This document shows positions 23,346-32,424 of a stretch of DNA of 64,000 nt, in pieces. Location of the stretch: the NCBI GenBank assembly GCA_002163135.1, contig MAAN01000012.1:1-64000 (forward strand), in the 5' to 3' direction. The stretch is from Alphaproteobacteria bacterium 46_93_T64. Lineage in GTDB: Bacteria; Pseudomonadota; Alphaproteobacteria; Sneathiellales; Sneathiellaceae. Under the pieces are notes generated by a model. The model made no database searches. It had not been told where the DNA came from and saw nothing but the letters and a program-made list of their open reading frames with translations. Within the stretch, counting starts at the first letter, position 1; the number at the start of each line of letters is the position of its first letter. Position numbers and translations under genes: made by a program.

Positions 23346-25241
23346 ATGCTATACGGTGATTTCCTGTTTTTCTTTTTTTTAGCGTCTATCTGTGTTTGGT
23401 TTTTGGTTCTGTTCAAGCAGTATTCAAGAGTAAGAGCCGGGTATCGATTGCTGACCATTGGTCTGGCATTAGCATCCCTGTCTGCTTTAATTGATTTTCT
23501 TATAATAGGGCCCAGTCATCTTCTTCCCTTTGAGATCCGCGGCGAGATTGCGGTAGAGTTTTGGAGGATATTCGGATATATGCCAGGACTTGTTCTGATC
23601 TTGCTTGGCACAGCGAAAATTTTACCGGCGGTTGGTCGAATTAATGATGAAATTGTGGCGCGTGAAGAAACTGGAGTAGTACTTCAAACCAAAGCTGACG
23701 AATTTAGAGACGCGAAATTACGTGCTGAAAAAGCCGAAGCAATTCTGGTCGAAGCTTTGGAAGCGATTTCTGAGGCCTTTATTATTTTCGATGCCGATGA
23801 CCGTGTTGTTGCCTTTAACACTCAGCATAAAAATTTGTTCGATGATGTCGAAGATGTCCTAAAGCCGGGGGTCACTTTTGAAGAATTGATCCATCACCAA
23901 ACAGCAGCGACCCTTCACTTCGAAAATCCGGAAGAAGCTGAGCGTTGGATAAAACAGCGAATGAAAGAGCATCGCAATCCAGAAGGTTCGAGAGATCAAG
24001 TTTTTAATGGCGATCGTATATATAGATTAACGGAAAGGCGTACGCCTTCCGGCGGGACGGTTGCAATCCGAACAGATATTACAGATCTTAGAATGAGAGA
24101 ACGGGCACTCGGTAACTTGAATGAGCGGTTGGAAGAAGCGCAGTCTGTTGCTCATATTGGGCATTGGTCCGTCAATGTGGCGGATGAAAAACACGAATGG
24201 TCGGATGAGGTTTCTCGTATAATGGGATACGACCCCAAAACCATTGAAATTTGCAAAGAAGCTTATCATTCACGTGTACATCCGGAAGATATTTTGGGCA
24301 TGCGTTCAGTCGTTAATTGGGCGCTGGAGAACATCGAAAATTATCAGACTGAATACAGAATGATCCGCCCAGACGGAGAGATTGTACATGTTCGGGAAAT
24401 TGGTCGATTTCAAACAGATGAAACCGGAAACGTAGAATTTTATAGAGGTACTATTCAAGATATCTCTGCAGAGCATTTTACAGAACTTGAGCTTATTGAC
24501 GCCAAGATGCGTGCGGAAGAGGGGACGAAGGCTAAATCTCTTTTCCTCGCGAGTATGAGCCATGAACTCAGAACTCCACTAAATGCTGTCATCGGCTTTG
24601 CTGACGTGATTTCTAAGGAAATTTTTGGCCCGTTAAATAATCAAAAATATAAGGAATATACAGAGAATATCTTGTCTTCAGGACAACACTTATTATCGCT
24701 TATTAATGACATCCTCGATTATTCTCGCTTTGAAGCGGGAAAATATGTGCTTGAAAATGAAGAGGTGAGCTTTAAGGATGTTATTGGATGGACAGAGCTG
24801 TTGTTATCTCCAAAAGCACATGAGAAATCTATAGACCTCAGCTTTCATTTAGACACAGATTTAATATTTATGGGGGATAAGCGGAAGTTTAAACAAGTTA
24901 TGGTCAATCTTATAAATAATGCTATCAAGTTCACACCTGTAAATGGTGCTGTAAAAACCTATGTGAGAGATGATGCTGAAAAATACATCAGCATTTTTGT
25001 TGAGGATAATGGTATTGGCATTGGAAAAGATGAGTTGGGGACCGTTTTAAAACCGTTTGTTCGAGCAAAGAACTCTGTTTCTCATTCCATAGAGGGAACC
25101 GGACTTGGGTTGCCACTTTCAAAATCTATCGTAGAATTGCATGGCGGCGTTTTGGAGATTGAAAGCGCCGAAGATGCGGGAACTACTGTCGAAATAAGGC
25201 TGCCGCGAAATCTCCTCGTCGAAATGCAGAAGCGGGCGTAA
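23346..25241 (+). CDS. Membrane PAS-PAS sensor histidine kinase
   Basis: The 631-residue protein has three N-terminal hydrophobic segments (about residues 4-95), then a coiled linker. A PAS-7 type domain follows (about 130-245, ALEAISEAFIIFDADDRVVAFN), then a PAS-3 type domain (about 260-380, GHWSVNVADEKHEWSDEVSRI). HisKA carries His406 in FLASMSHELRTPLNAVIGFAD, and the HATPase_c has NLINNAIKFTPVNG, EDNGIGI and GTGLGL. The FGPLNNQKYKEYTENILSSGQHLLSLINDIL segment matches the PleC/PdhS-like HisKA type also found in the kinase at 14271. No response regulator is adjacent. AAGGA lies 10 bases before ATG. Signal unknown. Confidence 0.94.
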   Translation: MLYGDFLFFFFLASICVWFLVLFKQYSRVRAGYRLLTIGLALASLSALIDFLIIGPSHLLPFEIRGEIAVEFWRIFGYMPGLVLILLGTAKILPAVGRINDEIVAREETGVVLQTKADEFRDAKLRAEKAEAILVEALEAISEAFIIFDADDRVVAFNTQHKNLFDDVEDVLKPGVTFEELIHHQTAATLHFENPEEAERWIKQRMKEHRNPEGSRDQVFNGDRIYRLTERRTPSGGTVAIRTDITDLRMRERALGNLNERLEEAQSVAHIGHWSVNVADEKHEWSDEVSRIMGYDPKTIEICKEAYHSRVHPEDILGMRSVVNWALENIENYQTEYRMIRPDGEIVHVREIGRFQTDETGNVEFYRGTIQDISAEHFTELELIDAKMRAEEGTKAKSLFLASMSHELRTPLNAVIGFADVISKEIFGPLNNQKYKEYTENILSSGQHLLSLINDILDYSRFEAGKYVLENEEVSFKDVIGWTELLLSPKAHEKSIDLSFHLDTDLIFMGDKRKFKQVMVNLINNAIKFTPVNGAVKTYVRDDAEKYISIFVEDNGIGIGKDELGTVLKPFVRAKNSVSHSIEGTGLGLPLSKSIVELHGGVLEIESAEDAGTTVEIRLPRNLLVEMQKRA

Positions 25242-25417
25242 AAATAAATCTTGATTTTTTATCCAAAACCGATCATTTGACGGCTTGAACAAGATGATTT
25301 TTAAAGATCAACATTTTCTAGTTCATTAATGATGCGGCACAGCGGTAAACCGGCTATTAGTGGGGTGCCGATCTTGTCGTGTAGGATGCAGGCTGTTTTT
25401 CGAATAGGAAACCCGAA

Positions 25418-26596
25418 TTGCAGGTTTTTAAAAAATCAAATAAAGGCGCGGTATCGCTTTCCAACTCTTTTGAGGGGATAGCGTCTTACGCCAGCGAACA
25501 ACAAGCCATCATTGCAGAACACTGCAATGATGCATTGCATATGTTGTATGCGGATAAGCTTGCGGAAAAAGCCTCCTTATTTCTGAGCAAATTTTCTGGC
25601 GATTGCCTATACGCTGTTAAGGCAAATCCTCATCCGTCCCTCTTGAAATATCTGTGGAAGATGGGGGTTCGGAAATTCGAAATGGCCTCCCTCCGTGAGA
25701 TAGAATTTATCTCGGAGTTGTTTCCAGGGGCAGAAATGTATTTCATGCATCCGGTGAAAAGCCGACAGGCAATCCGCTTTGCGTTTGAACATGGGGTCCG
25801 TGCTTTCGCCTATGACAGTTTGGACGAGCTTCGGAAAATTGAGGAAGAAACTAACTTTTCAAAAGATTTGAATCTGTTTTTGAGAATTTGTGTAGACCAG
25901 TCTTCGTCGGCCCATCCCTTAAGTGGAAAGTTTGGCGCTAGTTTTCAGGAAGCTCCGCTACTGTTGCAGCGGGCGCAGCAGTCCTCGCAAACGCTAGGTG
26001 TCACATTCCATGTCGGGTCGCAGTGCCTTGAGCCGAAAGCTTATGTAACCGCTATCAAGCAGGTTGCTGAAATGCTCAAGCAAAGCGGATGTCAAATTGA
26101 TGCACTGGATATTGGTGGTGGTTTTCCTGTTTCCTACCCCGGAATGACGCCTCCTCCTTTGGCTGACTATTTTAACAGTATCCATGGTGCGTTGAAAGAC
26201 ACTGGCTTGGATGAATTGCAGTTAATGTGCGAGCCAGGGCGGGCGCTTGTGGCAGAAGCAGGATCCGTTGCTGTTCGTGTTGAGATGCGGAAAGGCCAAA
26301 TGCTGTATTTGAATGACGGCACATATGGGGCATTGTTCGACGCAGGTGTTTCCGGATGGCCGTATCCATTAGAAACTGTCCGTGTAGAGGGGGATGAGCT
26401 TCTTACATCGCTATCTCCGTTCAAATTATATGGGCCGACTTGTGATAGTCTGGATGCGATGGAAGGGCCATTTATGCTGCCTGAGAATATCGCCGAAGGT
26501 GACTGGATCGTATTCCATCATTTGGGAGCATATGGTTATGCGATGCAAACCCGTTTTAATGGATTCTATTCTCAGACGACAGTCGCTATCAATTGA
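25418..26596 (+). CDS. Type III PLP-dependent decarboxylase (ornithine/lysine/DAP decarboxylase family)
   Basis: The 392-residue protein (TTG start with AGGA nine bases upstream) is an alanine-racemase-fold decarboxylase. The PLP lysine is Lys68 in YAVKANP; HVGSQ, DIGGGFP, CEPGRALVAEAG and the active-site YGPTCDSLDAMEG (Cys near residue 341) are all present. The CDSLD motif and chain length fit ornithine- or carboxynorspermidine-type decarboxylases as well as diaminopimelate decarboxylase. A deoxyhypusine synthase-like gene and an agmatinase-like gene follow, so a polyamine role is far more likely than lysine synthesis. Substrate undecided between ornithine, lysine and a carboxy-polyamine. 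Confidence 0.86.
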   Translation: MQVFKKSNKGAVSLSNSFEGIASYASEQQAIIAEHCNDALHMLYADKLAEKASLFLSKFSGDCLYAVKANPHPSLLKYLWKMGVRKFEMASLREIEFISELFPGAEMYFMHPVKSRQAIRFAFEHGVRAFAYDSLDELRKIEEETNFSKDLNLFLRICVDQSSSAHPLSGKFGASFQEAPLLLQRAQQSSQTLGVTFHVGSQCLEPKAYVTAIKQVAEMLKQSGCQIDALDIGGGFPVSYPGMTPPPLADYFNSIHGALKDTGLDELQLMCEPGRALVAEAGSVAVRVEMRKGQMLYLNDGTYGALFDAGVSGWPYPLETVRVEGDELLTSLSPFKLYGPTCDSLDAMEGPFMLPENIAEGDWIVFHHLGAYGYAMQTRFNGFYSQTTVAIN

Positions 26597-26634
26597 TCCA
26601 TTGTTTTAATTGTATATGGGCTTAATCGTGCCCG

Positions 26635-27699
26635 ATGAATGTTGCCTTGGAAATTGTAATGTCCGAAAAAATAACTCCATCTGAAAAATCTGAACTGCTT
26701 TCAAAAGTAGTTGAGCATATTGATATCAAATCCTTCGATGCGCGGCCGATAATTGATGCCATGGACAGAATGTCTTTCACTTCGAGAGATCTTGCGCGTG
26801 CGACCAAAATTTTCAATATGGCCGTCGAAGATCCCGAATGTGCTGTCATTCTGACCTTAGCGGGATCAACCTCCGCCGGCGGATGCATGGATGTCTATCG
26901 AGATCTTGTCGAGGCCGGTATGGTGGATGCTGTCGTATCCACAGGCGCTTCCATCGTGGATATGGATTTCTTCGAGGCGCTGGGGTTTAAGCACTATCAA
27001 GGCGATGCTTTCGCTGATGATGGAAAGCTCCGAGAGCTTTATATTGATCGTATATATGATACATATATTGATGAAGAAGAGCTGCAATCGTGCGATGAAG
27101 CGATAAAAGTCATCGCAGACAGTCTTGAGAAGCGGCCCTATTCATCTCGTGAATTTATATACGAAATGGGGGGCTGGCTTAAGAAAAATTCTGTGAAGAA
27201 AAACTCGCTTATCGAAACCTGTTTCGATCATGATGTGCCTATATTCGTACCGGCATTTTCGGATTGTTCTGCAGGATTTGGCCTTGTGAAGCATCAGGTG
27301 GAAAATCCGAACCAGTATTTGAGTATTGATAGCGTTGCCGATTTTCGGGAGCTCACAGACATTAAGATCGCTGCCGGTAGAACTGGCCTATTGATGATCG
27401 GCGGCGGTGTTCCAAAGAATTTCGTGCAAGATACGGTCGTTTGTGCTGAAATTTTAGGTGTTGAAGCTGAAATGCACAAATATGCTGTTCAAATTACAGT
27501 CGCAGATGTTCGCGATGGTGCTTGTTCCTCTTCTACATTGAAGGAAGCCTCAAGCTGGGGCAAAGTAGATACAGCTTGGGAGCAAATGGTTTTTGCCGAG
27601 GCAACATCCGTTGTGCCTCTTTTGGCGTCTGCAGCCTATCATGGCGGAGCATGGAAAAATCGTCCTCGACGAAAATTTGGTAAGCTGTTTCAAAAATAG
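26635..27699 (+). CDS. speY: Deoxyhypusine synthase-like protein (probable homospermidine synthase type)
   Basis: The 354-residue protein has the NAD-binding and active-site pattern of deoxyhypusine synthase: LTLAGSTSAGGCMDVYRDLVEAGMVDAVVSTGASIVDMDFFEALG, and the catalytic lysine in EASSWGKVDT (Lys310). Bacteria lack eIF5A, the eukaryotic substrate. A cyanobacterial homologue (speY) was shown to be needed for homospermidine formation by transfer of the aminobutyl group of a polyamine. It lies between a decarboxylase and an agmatinase-like gene, 38 and 17 bases away, so a polyamine product is expected. ATG 26659, preceded by GGAA, is an alternative start. Confidence 0.88.
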   Translation: MNVALEIVMSEKITPSEKSELLSKVVEHIDIKSFDARPIIDAMDRMSFTSRDLARATKIFNMAVEDPECAVILTLAGSTSAGGCMDVYRDLVEAGMVDAVVSTGASIVDMDFFEALGFKHYQGDAFADDGKLRELYIDRIYDTYIDEEELQSCDEAIKVIADSLEKRPYSSREFIYEMGGWLKKNSVKKNSLIETCFDHDVPIFVPAFSDCSAGFGLVKHQVENPNQYLSIDSVADFRELTDIKIAAGRTGLLMIGGGVPKNFVQDTVVCAEILGVEAEMHKYAVQITVADVRDGACSSSTLKEASSWGKVDTAWEQMVFAEATSVVPLLASAAYHGGAWKNRPRRKFGKLFQK

Positions 27700-27716
27700 A
27701 AGAGATTATCTAGATC

Positions 27717-28616
27717 ATGGAAATTGACATTCTGCCTTCTGAAGAAGGCTTCCTTGGTTTGCCCAAAGAAGATGCCGTCAGCTATAAAGATGCCAAGGCC
27801 GTTGTCATACCTTGCGGCCTTGATGCATCGGTTAGCTACGGCGGAGGAGCAGGGAAGGGGCCAGCCGCAATGCTTGTGGCCAGCCATCAGGTCGAGCTGT
27901 TTGATGAAGTGTTCTGGTGTGAAGCTTTTCGCGAGTATGGGGTTGTAACCGCGCGCCCTGAAAATATTGAAGGCCTTGAAATACCGACGGTACTAGAAGG
28001 ACTTGCCGCTAAAACGACGGCGATCCTGAATGCTGGAAAATTCCCTTTGGTCTTTGGAGGGGAGCATTCTATTACCCCGGGGGCAATTCGCCCATTCCTA
28101 GAGAAATACCCTGATCTGATCGTTCTTCATTTTGACGCACATGCTGATTTACGTGATGGTTACGAGGGAGAACATTTCTCCCATGCTGCTGCAATCAGAA
28201 GAGTTCTCGATCATCCGACATTGCCCATCGTCTCCGTCGGTATTCGAAATATCTCTGCTGAGGAAATTCCGTTTCTGGACGCGAACAAACACCGTATTAC
28301 AATTCATTGGGGCAAAGATCGCAAACACTGGGATATTGAGGAGATCGTCGCGCCGCTTAAAGGGAGGCCGGTATATCTGACTTTTGATCTGGATGGCTTT
28401 GATAGCTCTTTGATGCCGGCAACAGGTACACCTGAGCCCGGGGGGTTTTTCTGGGAAGACGCCATCGATATTATAGAAGCGGCGAGTAAAAATAGCAGAA
28501 TCGTTGGCGCTGACATAAACGAGCTTGCCCCTATTGAAGGGTTTCATGCTCCGGATTTTCTTGCGGCCAAGCTCGCTTACAAAATTCTTAATTACTCTTT
28601 GATTTCAAGGGAATAG
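27717..28616 (+). CDS. speB: Agmatinase-like ureohydrolase
   Basis: A 299-residue arginase/agmatinase fold enzyme. Manganese ligands are visible in GGEHSIT, HFDAHADLRDGYEG and DLDGFDSS. The TGTPEPGGF and DINELAPIEG blocks match agmatinases. The usual reaction is agmatine to putrescine and urea, but members of this family also act on aminopropyl- or carboxy-aminopropyl-agmatine in alternative spermidine routes. It is the third gene of the decarboxylase/DHS-like/ureohydrolase operon, 17 bases after the DHS-like gene. Whether its substrate is agmatine itself cannot be read from the sequence. Confidence 0.92.
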   Translation: MEIDILPSEEGFLGLPKEDAVSYKDAKAVVIPCGLDASVSYGGGAGKGPAAMLVASHQVELFDEVFWCEAFREYGVVTARPENIEGLEIPTVLEGLAAKTTAILNAGKFPLVFGGEHSITPGAIRPFLEKYPDLIVLHFDAHADLRDGYEGEHFSHAAAIRRVLDHPTLPIVSVGIRNISAEEIPFLDANKHRITIHWGKDRKHWDIEEIVAPLKGRPVYLTFDLDGFDSSLMPATGTPEPGGFFWEDAIDIIEAASKNSRIVGADINELAPIEGFHAPDFLAAKLAYKILNYSLISRE

Positions 28617-28718
28617 GCCGATTTTAAGTTGGTTGACTGATTTGTCCGCCTTTCTTTTTCCCTAATTTTACCTTTTTGACAATATAGATGTGCCGTAATT
28701 CCTAGTCATTCTAGCCTC

Positions 28719-30821
28719 ATGAAAAATGGGGTAAAAAAGATGACGCATACGGACTCAGAAAAATATGAAGTAGGCCTTTCCAGCAACATTATCTCGACCG
28801 AAGACCCGCTTTTAAAGGGGTGGCCCAGACTAATCAGATTACTGATTTGTCTTAATGTCGTGGGGCTCATGGGAATTTGGATTGGGAATGCCGATGCCGC
28901 AGCACGTGGTGCTGAGTTTCTACTCGTCCCAATAGAGAAAACCGAAGGTCTAGATCCCACGCCGGTTCTCGCATTTATTACGACCACAAAAATCGAAACC
29001 GTTGTAACAGGTCATATCGTTCGAAGTCGCGTTATACAGACGTTTGAAAACCCAACGGCTTATTGGATGGAAGGAAAGTACTCCTTTCCGTTACCAGACG
29101 GTGCCGCGGTCGATCAGATGATTTTGAAAGTTGGGGACAGGCGGATTGTTTCCGAAATTCAGGAAAAGCAGAGAGCGAAACGAATATATGAAGAAGCTGC
29201 CGCAGCTGGAAAAGTAAGTGCGTTGCTAGACCAGTATCGTCCAAACGTCTTTTCGACGAGGGTCGCAAATATTGAGCCTGGCAGTAGTGTTTCGGTTGAG
29301 ATTTCATTCCAAATGCTTGCCGAACAAAATGACGCCAGTTTCTCCTGGATTATGCCGCAGACCATTACGCCCCGTTACACACCTACCGCGAGCCGTGAAA
29401 ACTTGACCGGTGAAATTCAGTCTGAAACGTATCAGGATACGTTAGCCCCGGTTTTAACGATGTCGGAATTTAGCGTGCTTTTTAGACAAGGCGATCAGAT
29501 TTCAATTCTCGAAAGTCCAAGCCATACCCTTGTAAGCGACAAACTGGAAAATGGAGATATCCGTGTTTCTTTGAAAGACGGAACGGTCCCCGCGAACCGG
29601 GATTTCATTTTGAAGTGGAAATTTGAACAAGGGGCTGTGGCTAGAGCTCTCCTGTTTGAAGAAATACAAGAAGAGGGAAACTATATGCTTGGAATACTTT
29701 TACCCCCAAGCGAAAATATAGAGGTAGCCTATGTGCCGCGAGATATTACATTTATTTTGGATATCTCAGGTTCAATGCAGGGCGAGGCAATCACTCAGGG
29801 AAAAGAAGCACTAATTGCTGCAGTGGAAAATTTGCGTGCGACAGATCGTTTCGAGATTATGGCCTTCAACGACAATTATTATCAGCTATTTGGCAATAGC
29901 CGTTCGGCTACCCCCACAAATGTAAGATTGGCTAAGCAGTACGTTTATGATTTGCAGGCCGAACGTGGAACAGAGATGTTTCCAGCGCTTAAGCGTGCAC
30001 TTCAGCTAGCACAGACAGATAAAATGGGACGGCAAATTGTTTTCCTTACTGATGGAGCAGTCAGTAATGAAGAACAAATGTTCGAACTTGTTGATCGTAA
30101 ATTGAAGGATGCTCGTTTGTTTACGGTAGGACTTGGGCAAGCGCCCAACAGCTGGTTTATGAGGAAAGCTGCTGAATTTGGGCGGGGTATTCACGTGCAA
30201 GTTGACAATATCAACAACGCGAAATTTCAGTTGGATAAACTTTTTGAAGATATGTCGCGACCAACACTTCAGAAAATTCAAATGGATTTAGGAAAAAATG
30301 CGGATACATACCCGAGACTGATCCCGGATCTATTCGGACAACGCCCTCTCGTCTTTTTAAGCCGGCGAAAGGATAATTCTGATATTCCATCGCTAAAGGC
30401 CATCGATGGCGATGGTCAGCTCTTGAGTTTGAATATTGACGTGCAAACGCAATCATCAAACGCCAGTATCTCGAAACTTTGGGCTTCGAAAAAAATTGAG
30501 GGACTAATGGATGCTGCCGCACGCGGAATGGATATCGATATCGTTCGTGCAGGTATTTTGAAGATTGCTCTGACGCACCAAATTATGAGCCCCTACACAA
30601 GCTTTGTTGCCGTGGATAAGACGCCCGTTCGTGTTCAGCAAGATTTTTTGCGTAAAGCCAAATCTGCGTTGAAATCCCCACCAAGTCTCGCATGGAAGAA
30701 AGTACATGCGCCTCAGACAGCGACACAATTGGAAATGTCGCTCTGGATTGGCCTTGGTACATTCTTTCTTTCCGGAATTTTGTTTTTAATATTCTTCAGA
30801 AGGTTCCGAGTGAATGGGTAG
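28719..30821 (+). CDS. Marine proteobacterial sortase target protein (VIT and VWA domains)
   Basis: A 700-residue protein: a hydrophobic leader (about residues 40-65), a VIT domain (about 70-200, with YSFPLPDGAAVDQMILKVGDR and RAKRIYEEA), and a VWA domain with a complete MIDAS start DISGSMQGEA near residue 346. At the C-terminus the sorting signal reads APQTAT, followed by a membrane helix and the basic end FFRRFRVNG. This is the single target paired with class GN sortases. The next gene, the sortase, overlaps it by 8 bases. ATG 28740, after GGGG, is an equally good start. Function unknown; cell-surface display is expected. Confidence 0.93.
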   Translation: MKNGVKKMTHTDSEKYEVGLSSNIISTEDPLLKGWPRLIRLLICLNVVGLMGIWIGNADAAARGAEFLLVPIEKTEGLDPTPVLAFITTTKIETVVTGHIVRSRVIQTFENPTAYWMEGKYSFPLPDGAAVDQMILKVGDRRIVSEIQEKQRAKRIYEEAAAAGKVSALLDQYRPNVFSTRVANIEPGSSVSVEISFQMLAEQNDASFSWIMPQTITPRYTPTASRENLTGEIQSETYQDTLAPVLTMSEFSVLFRQGDQISILESPSHTLVSDKLENGDIRVSLKDGTVPANRDFILKWKFEQGAVARALLFEEIQEEGNYMLGILLPPSENIEVAYVPRDITFILDISGSMQGEAITQGKEALIAAVENLRATDRFEIMAFNDNYYQLFGNSRSATPTNVRLAKQYVYDLQAERGTEMFPALKRALQLAQTDKMGRQIVFLTDGAVSNEEQMFELVDRKLKDARLFTVGLGQAPNSWFMRKAAEFGRGIHVQVDNINNAKFQLDKLFEDMSRPTLQKIQMDLGKNADTYPRLIPDLFGQRPLVFLSRRKDNSDIPSLKAIDGDGQLLSLNIDVQTQSSNASISKLWASKKIEGLMDAAARGMDIDIVRAGILKIALTHQIMSPYTSFVAVDKTPVRVQQDFLRKAKSALKSPPSLAWKKVHAPQTATQLEMSLWIGLGTFFLSGILFLIFFRRFRVNG

Positions 30822-31380
30822 AATTGCCGTTGCATTCTGTATTTTGTTATTGCTAGCAATTGCGTTATGGCAATTGGGACGAGCGGGGTTAATTGCAGCA
30901 AAAGCGTGGGCGGCGCCTGTGTTAATTGAATACGCTTTTGATCGAGTGGAATTGACTAATCAACGACAGTTACCGTGGCCTTGGGCGGATAATTACCCGA
31001 TTGCAAAGATATCTGTTCCACATCTTAAAGAAAACCGCTTCGTTCTGTCTCAAAGCAGCATGAGAAATCTTGCTTTTGGGCCTACTCTGGAAAAACACGG
31101 CGGCAATCGAATTTTTTATGGTCACAGGGATACGCACTTCGAATTTTTAAAAGAACTTAAGATTAAGGATAAAGTAAAGTATGAGGCAGTTGGAAAGGGT
31201 GTAGAGTATTGGCAAGTTCAACATATAGCCGTGGTCGACGCAGATGAAATTTATGTTCCTGGGCCAAATCAAGAATCTGCCATTTTATTTGTCACATGTT
31301 TTCCTTTTGATAGCATAGTACCAGAAACACGGCAGAGGTTTGTCGTATGGCTAGGGCAGGAGAATAAATCTCGTAGTTGA
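30814..31380 (+). CDS. Class GN sortase
   Basis: The 188-residue transpeptidase has an N-terminal membrane anchor (residues 4-30) and a sortase domain. The catalytic set is visible: His104 in FYGHRDTHF, Cys162 in LFVTCFPFD, and an arginine in the ETRQRFVVWL strand. Length and the WPWADNYPIAKISVP opening match the proteobacterial GN class. Its ATG lies inside the last codons of the target gene, so the pair is translationally coupled. The enzyme should cleave the APQTAT motif of the upstream protein and join it to an unknown acceptor. Confidence 0.95.
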   Translation: MGRIAVAFCILLLLAIALWQLGRAGLIAAKAWAAPVLIEYAFDRVELTNQRQLPWPWADNYPIAKISVPHLKENRFVLSQSSMRNLAFGPTLEKHGGNRIFYGHRDTHFEFLKELKIKDKVKYEAVGKGVEYWQVQHIAVVDADEIYVPGPNQESAILFVTCFPFDSIVPETRQRFVVWLGQENKSRS

Positions 31381-31523
31381 TGTAAAACGGTTGTACGTTA
31401 TGGTTAGGCGAATTTTTTTAATGGTTTGTCTTTAGAACTGTTTATTCCTTCTGTCACAGTTTTGCCAAGCCTTGCGTCTACACAGGGTTGTTAAGTCGAA
31501 AACAAAGAAAATAAGGGCGTCTT

Positions 31524-32327
31524 GTGAATTCATTCCAGATATTTGTATTGGCAGTTGTACAAGGCGTAACCGAATTTTTGCCGATTTCATCCAGTGGCCA
31601 TTTGCTTTTGGTTCCCCTTTTAACAGGGTGGCAGGATCAAGGGCTTGCCATAGATATTGCAACTCATATTGGCACCTTGCTGGCGGTGTTATTGTATTTT
31701 AAATCTGACCTGATCTACATGATACAAGCGATGTTGGGTAAAGGTTCTGCAACAGACATTATTGGGGGACGCCAGCTCACCTTTCATTTAATTGTCGGAT
31801 CTTTACCAGCTTTACTGGCTGGTGGAGCCATTTATTTTATAGCGGAAGTCGATCTGCGTTCCTTGCTTATGATTGCAATGACGACATTGTTTTTCGGTGT
31901 GGTTCTGGGGATAGCAGATCATTTTTTTAAGGGTACTCGAGATCTCCGCAGCATGAACAGTTGGGATGCTCTGTTCATAGGGATCTTTCAAATTTTCGCC
32001 CTATTCCCGGGTACAAGCAGGTCCGGTGTTACAATGACCGCAGCACTGATCCGGGGACTGGATAGGGTAGCGGCTGCTCGCTTTTCCATGCTGCTTTCAA
32101 TCCCTATTATTGCGGCGGCTGGTATTGCCGCAACTATCAAGACTTCGATGACACAAGATTTCATATTTGATTTCAACGCGTTGATTGCAGGTGCTATCGC
32201 TTTTATCGTTGCATATCTTGTAATTAAAATCCTGATGCGTTGGATCAATAAGGTTGGATTCATGCCTTTCGTTATCTATCGAATGATTTTGGGTGTGTTT
32301 CTACTTGGGCTTTATGTAACGAACTAA
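31524..32327 (+). CDS. uppP: Undecaprenyl-diphosphatase
   Basis: A 267-residue polytopic protein of the UppP/BacA family, with both conserved motifs: GVTEFLPISSSGHLLL (residues 15-30) and PGTSRSGVTMTAALIRG (about 165-181). It dephosphorylates undecaprenyl pyrophosphate, recycling the lipid carrier used by MraY and MurG. A GTG start at 31524 is preceded by AAGGGCG. It follows the sortase gene by 143 bases, so it may be a separate transcript. Assignment is firm. Confidence 0.96.
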   Translation: MNSFQIFVLAVVQGVTEFLPISSSGHLLLVPLLTGWQDQGLAIDIATHIGTLLAVLLYFKSDLIYMIQAMLGKGSATDIIGGRQLTFHLIVGSLPALLAGGAIYFIAEVDLRSLLMIAMTTLFFGVVLGIADHFFKGTRDLRSMNSWDALFIGIFQIFALFPGTSRSGVTMTAALIRGLDRVAAARFSMLLSIPIIAAAGIAATIKTSMTQDFIFDFNALIAGAIAFIVAYLVIKILMRWINKVGFMPFVIYRMILGVFLLGLYVTN

Positions 32328-32424
32328 AATAGTGTGGTCTGCTTCCGTAATATGGACATGATTGAAAAATATCATATGTCTTCCCATATATAGGGGTGAA
32401 TTCATCTGGACTGTTGGAGTGAAA

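Noticed and set aside
28676-28704. TTGACA at 28676-28681 as a sigma-70 promoter for the sortase operon
   Set aside because: The -35 hexamer is perfect, but no acceptable -10 hexamer lies 16-18 bases downstream.
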